Assembly: GCA_011525265.1 (NCBI GenBank)
Contig: WTHV01000020.1
Span: 1 to 7,563 of the forward strand
DNA: 7,563 nucleotides
Reading direction: 5' to 3'
From: Alphaproteobacteria bacterium
GTDB taxonomy: Bacteria; Pseudomonadota; Alphaproteobacteria; Puniceispirillales; Puniceispirillaceae
Numbering within the stretch: position 1 is the first letter of the stretch; each line of letters starts with the position of its first letter. A program made the translations under genes and the position numbers. Shown here piece after piece: positions 5,789 through 7,563 of this stretch. The notes under the pieces were generated by a model. It was given only the letters and a program-made list of their open reading frames with translations. It made no database searches and had not been told where the DNA came from.

Positions 5789-7563
5789 TGCAAGCCCTAA
5801 TCAAAGCGGCATTTAGCCGCCCAAGCGCCATCATATTTATGTTGATCATCATCTTATTTGTTGGCTTTAACGCGACGGTCAATATCCCCAAAGAGGCCAA
5901 CCCTGATGTTGAGATTCCCGTTGCTTATGCGTCTGTGCGCTATTCTGGTATCTCACCTCCTGATGCTGAAAAACTCCTTGTAAAGCCGCTTGAAAAACAG
6001 CTCCAATCCGTTGCTGGCCTTGATAAAATGACAGGCGTTGCAACCGAAGGCTATGCCTCTGTGACATTAGAGTTTTTGGCAGGTGAAGATATCGACCTTG
6101 TTCTTGAAGATGTGCGCAAAGCGGTTGATGATGCCAAACCTGATCTGCCTGCCAATGCTGATGAGCCAGAGGTGAATGAAATTTCCCTTGGCCTTTTCCC
6201 GATATTAACAGCCGCGCTTTATGGCAATTTGGATGAGCGCTCTTTGGTCTATGCCGCACGCGAATTAAAAGACAGGCTTGAAGCGGTTGATGGTGTTCTT
6301 GAGGTTGATATTGGCGGTGATAGAGACGAAGTCATTGAAGTGCTGATTGATGCTGCGGCTATCGAAGCCTATGGGTTAAACCCTGTTAGCGTGATCAGCC
6401 TTATTTCAGCCAATAATCAGCTTGTAACCGCTGGCGCGATTGATACAGGTGCGGGCCGTTTGGTGGTTAAAGTCCCTGGCGTTATTGAAAGCCTTGAAGA
6501 GCTTGAAAAAATGCCAATTAAAATCGCAGATGGCACAACCATTCACTTTAGTGATATTGCGACCGTAAGGCGCGCCTTCCAAGATGCCAATGGCTGGTCA
6601 CGCGTAAATGGCCAAAGCTCTGTTGTTTTGGATGTCAAAAAGCGTGTTGGCGCGAATATTCTAGAAGTTGTTGGCGCAGCGCGGGCTATCATCAATGAGG
6701 GCGCTAAAAATATGCCAGGTGATGTCAAAGTCTCCTACCTCTATGATGATTCTAAGACGGTGCGCACCCTGCTTGGTGATCTGACTAATAACGTCACGGC
6801 CGCTGTTATCATTGTGATGGTGGTTGTGGTGGCAAGCCTTGGTTTGCGCAATGCGACCTTGGTTGGCCTTGCCATCCCGGGCAGTTTCTTGATGGGTATT
6901 ACGGTTCTCGCCAATTTAGGCGTGACCATGAATATCATTGTGTTATTCTCATTGATTTTGGTTGCGGGGATGCTTGTCGATGGTGTCATTGTAACGACCG
7001 AATATGCGGATAGACGCATAGCACAACGCGCTGACAGGAAAACCGCTTACCGCGATGGCGCCTTACGCATGGCATGGCCGATTATCGCATCAACTGTGAC
7101 AACCCTTATGGTCTTTCTGCCCTTACTATTCTGGCCGGGGATTGTTGGCGGCTTTATGAAATATCTGCCGATTACCGTTATTTGTGTGCTATCTGCTTCG
7201 CTATTTATGGCGTTGATCTTTGTTCCTGTCTTGGGAGGCATTATTGGCAAAAAACGCCCCGATGATGGGATAAGGCGCAGTGCTCCGCGCTTTTATCGCT
7301 GGATATTGAAAAAGGCGATTGCCTTCCCGTCTCTTGTGGTTGTTGCGGTGGCGGGCTTTATGACATTTGCCTTTGGTGTCTATGGTTCAGCTGGCCTTGG
7401 GGTAAGCTTTTTCCCAGATATTGAACCAGAACAAGCTGTTGTGCAAATCCTAGCGCGTGGTGATTTAGCTGCTGAAGAACGTGATAATTTAGTGCAACAA
7501 GCAGAAGGGCGTATCTTGGATATTGAAGGTATTTCTGCCAAATATGCCAAATCAGGTCCCTGC
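5788..7563 (+). CDS. RND efflux permease, N-terminal 592 residues (3' end outside window)
   Basis: Frame 1 stays open from ATG 5788 to the window end, giving 592 residues, a little over half of the usual ~1000-1050 of an AcrB/ACR_tran permease. The visible layout is TM1 (about 12-30); the first periplasmic porter region beginning NIPKEANPDVEIP; TM2 and TM3 (about 336-378); TM4 (about 380-402); TM5 (about 430-452); TM6 (about 459-485); TM7 (about 508-530); then the start of the second porter region with FFPDIEPEQ, the usual repeat of the family. These pumps are driven by proton flow through charged residues in TM4 and TM10. TM4 here reads GMLVDGVIVTTEYADRR: D398 is present but the second Asp of the drug-pump DD pair is Gly399. 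Substrate cannot be told: overall it looks like a drug/hydrophobe (HAE-type) exporter, while the single Asp is reminiscent of metal exporters. The adaptor is directly upstream; no outer-membrane channel gene is in view. Confidence 0.93.
   Translation, partial: MQALIKAAFSRPSAIIFMLIIILFVGFNATVNIPKEANPDVEIPVAYASVRYSGISPPDAEKLLVKPLEKQLQSVAGLDKMTGVATEGYASVTLEFLAGEDIDLVLEDVRKAVDDAKPDLPANADEPEVNEISLGLFPILTAALYGNLDERSLVYAARELKDRLEAVDGVLEVDIGGDRDEVIEVLIDAAAIEAYGLNPVSVISLISANNQLVTAGAIDTGAGRLVVKVPGVIESLEELEKMPIKIADGTTIHFSDIATVRRAFQDANGWSRVNGQSSVVLDVKKRVGANILEVVGAARAIINEGAKNMPGDVKVSYLYDDSKTVRTLLGDLTNNVTAAVIIVMVVVVASLGLRNATLVGLAIPGSFLMGITVLANLGVTMNIIVLFSLILVAGMLVDGVIVTTEYADRRIAQRADRKTAYRDGALRMAWPIIASTVTTLMVFLPLLFWPGIVGGFMKYLPITVICVLSASLFMALIFVPVLGGIIGKKRPDDGIRRSAPRFYRWILKKAIAFPSLVVVAVAGFMTFAFGVYGSAGLGVSFFPDIEPEQAVVQILARGDLAAEERDNLVQQAEGRILDIEGISAKYAKSGPC

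Overview
The window looks like part of an alphaproteobacterial chromosome, possibly from a marine lineage. This rests on the invasion-associated-locus-B (IalB) family gene, the FOXRED1-like FAD oxidoreductase, and a moderate GC content (mid-40s % by eye). The genus cannot be named from the sequence. All six genes lie on the + strand and coding density is very high; no intergenic gap exceeds about 105 bases. No RNA genes, insertion sequences, CRISPR arrays or convincing terminators were seen.

Positions 1-4402 look like one transcription unit with gaps of 23-32 bases. It holds: (1) the C-terminal 271 residues of a large two-partner-secretion (type Vb) exoprotein (TpsA) with YDG/MBG-type beta repeats, a charged stalk and a terminal cysteine pair; (2) a secreted IalB-family protein; (3) the outer-membrane TpsB transporter (ShlB/FhaC/HecB family: signal peptide, POTRA domains, beta barrel ending in Phe); (4) a soluble FAD-dependent oxidoreductase of the DAO superfamily. 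TpsA is exported by Sec and then threaded through TpsB to the surface. The IalB-like protein, encoded between the two partners, is also exported and may assist or decorate the system.

After a 105-base gap containing a perfect 6+6 inverted repeat (possible operator) come two translationally coupled genes for a tripartite efflux pump: a periplasmic adaptor (HlyD/AcrA-like) and an RND permease. The permease runs off the window end after 592 residues. No TolC-like outer-membrane channel is visible.

The most interesting point is the tps locus. The exoprotein ends in a W-x4-C-x9-C element that resembles both the C-terminal disulfide anchor known from Haemophilus HMW1 and the W-x3-C-x8-C start of the neighbouring IalB-like protein. 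TpsB has lost the Arg of the conserved lid-loop VRGY/F motif, keeps the predicted Asp partner, and has its only two cysteines flanking that loop. Together these suggest a disulfide-based variant of two-partner secretion and surface retention, with the IalB-like protein as a third component. This is a hypothesis.
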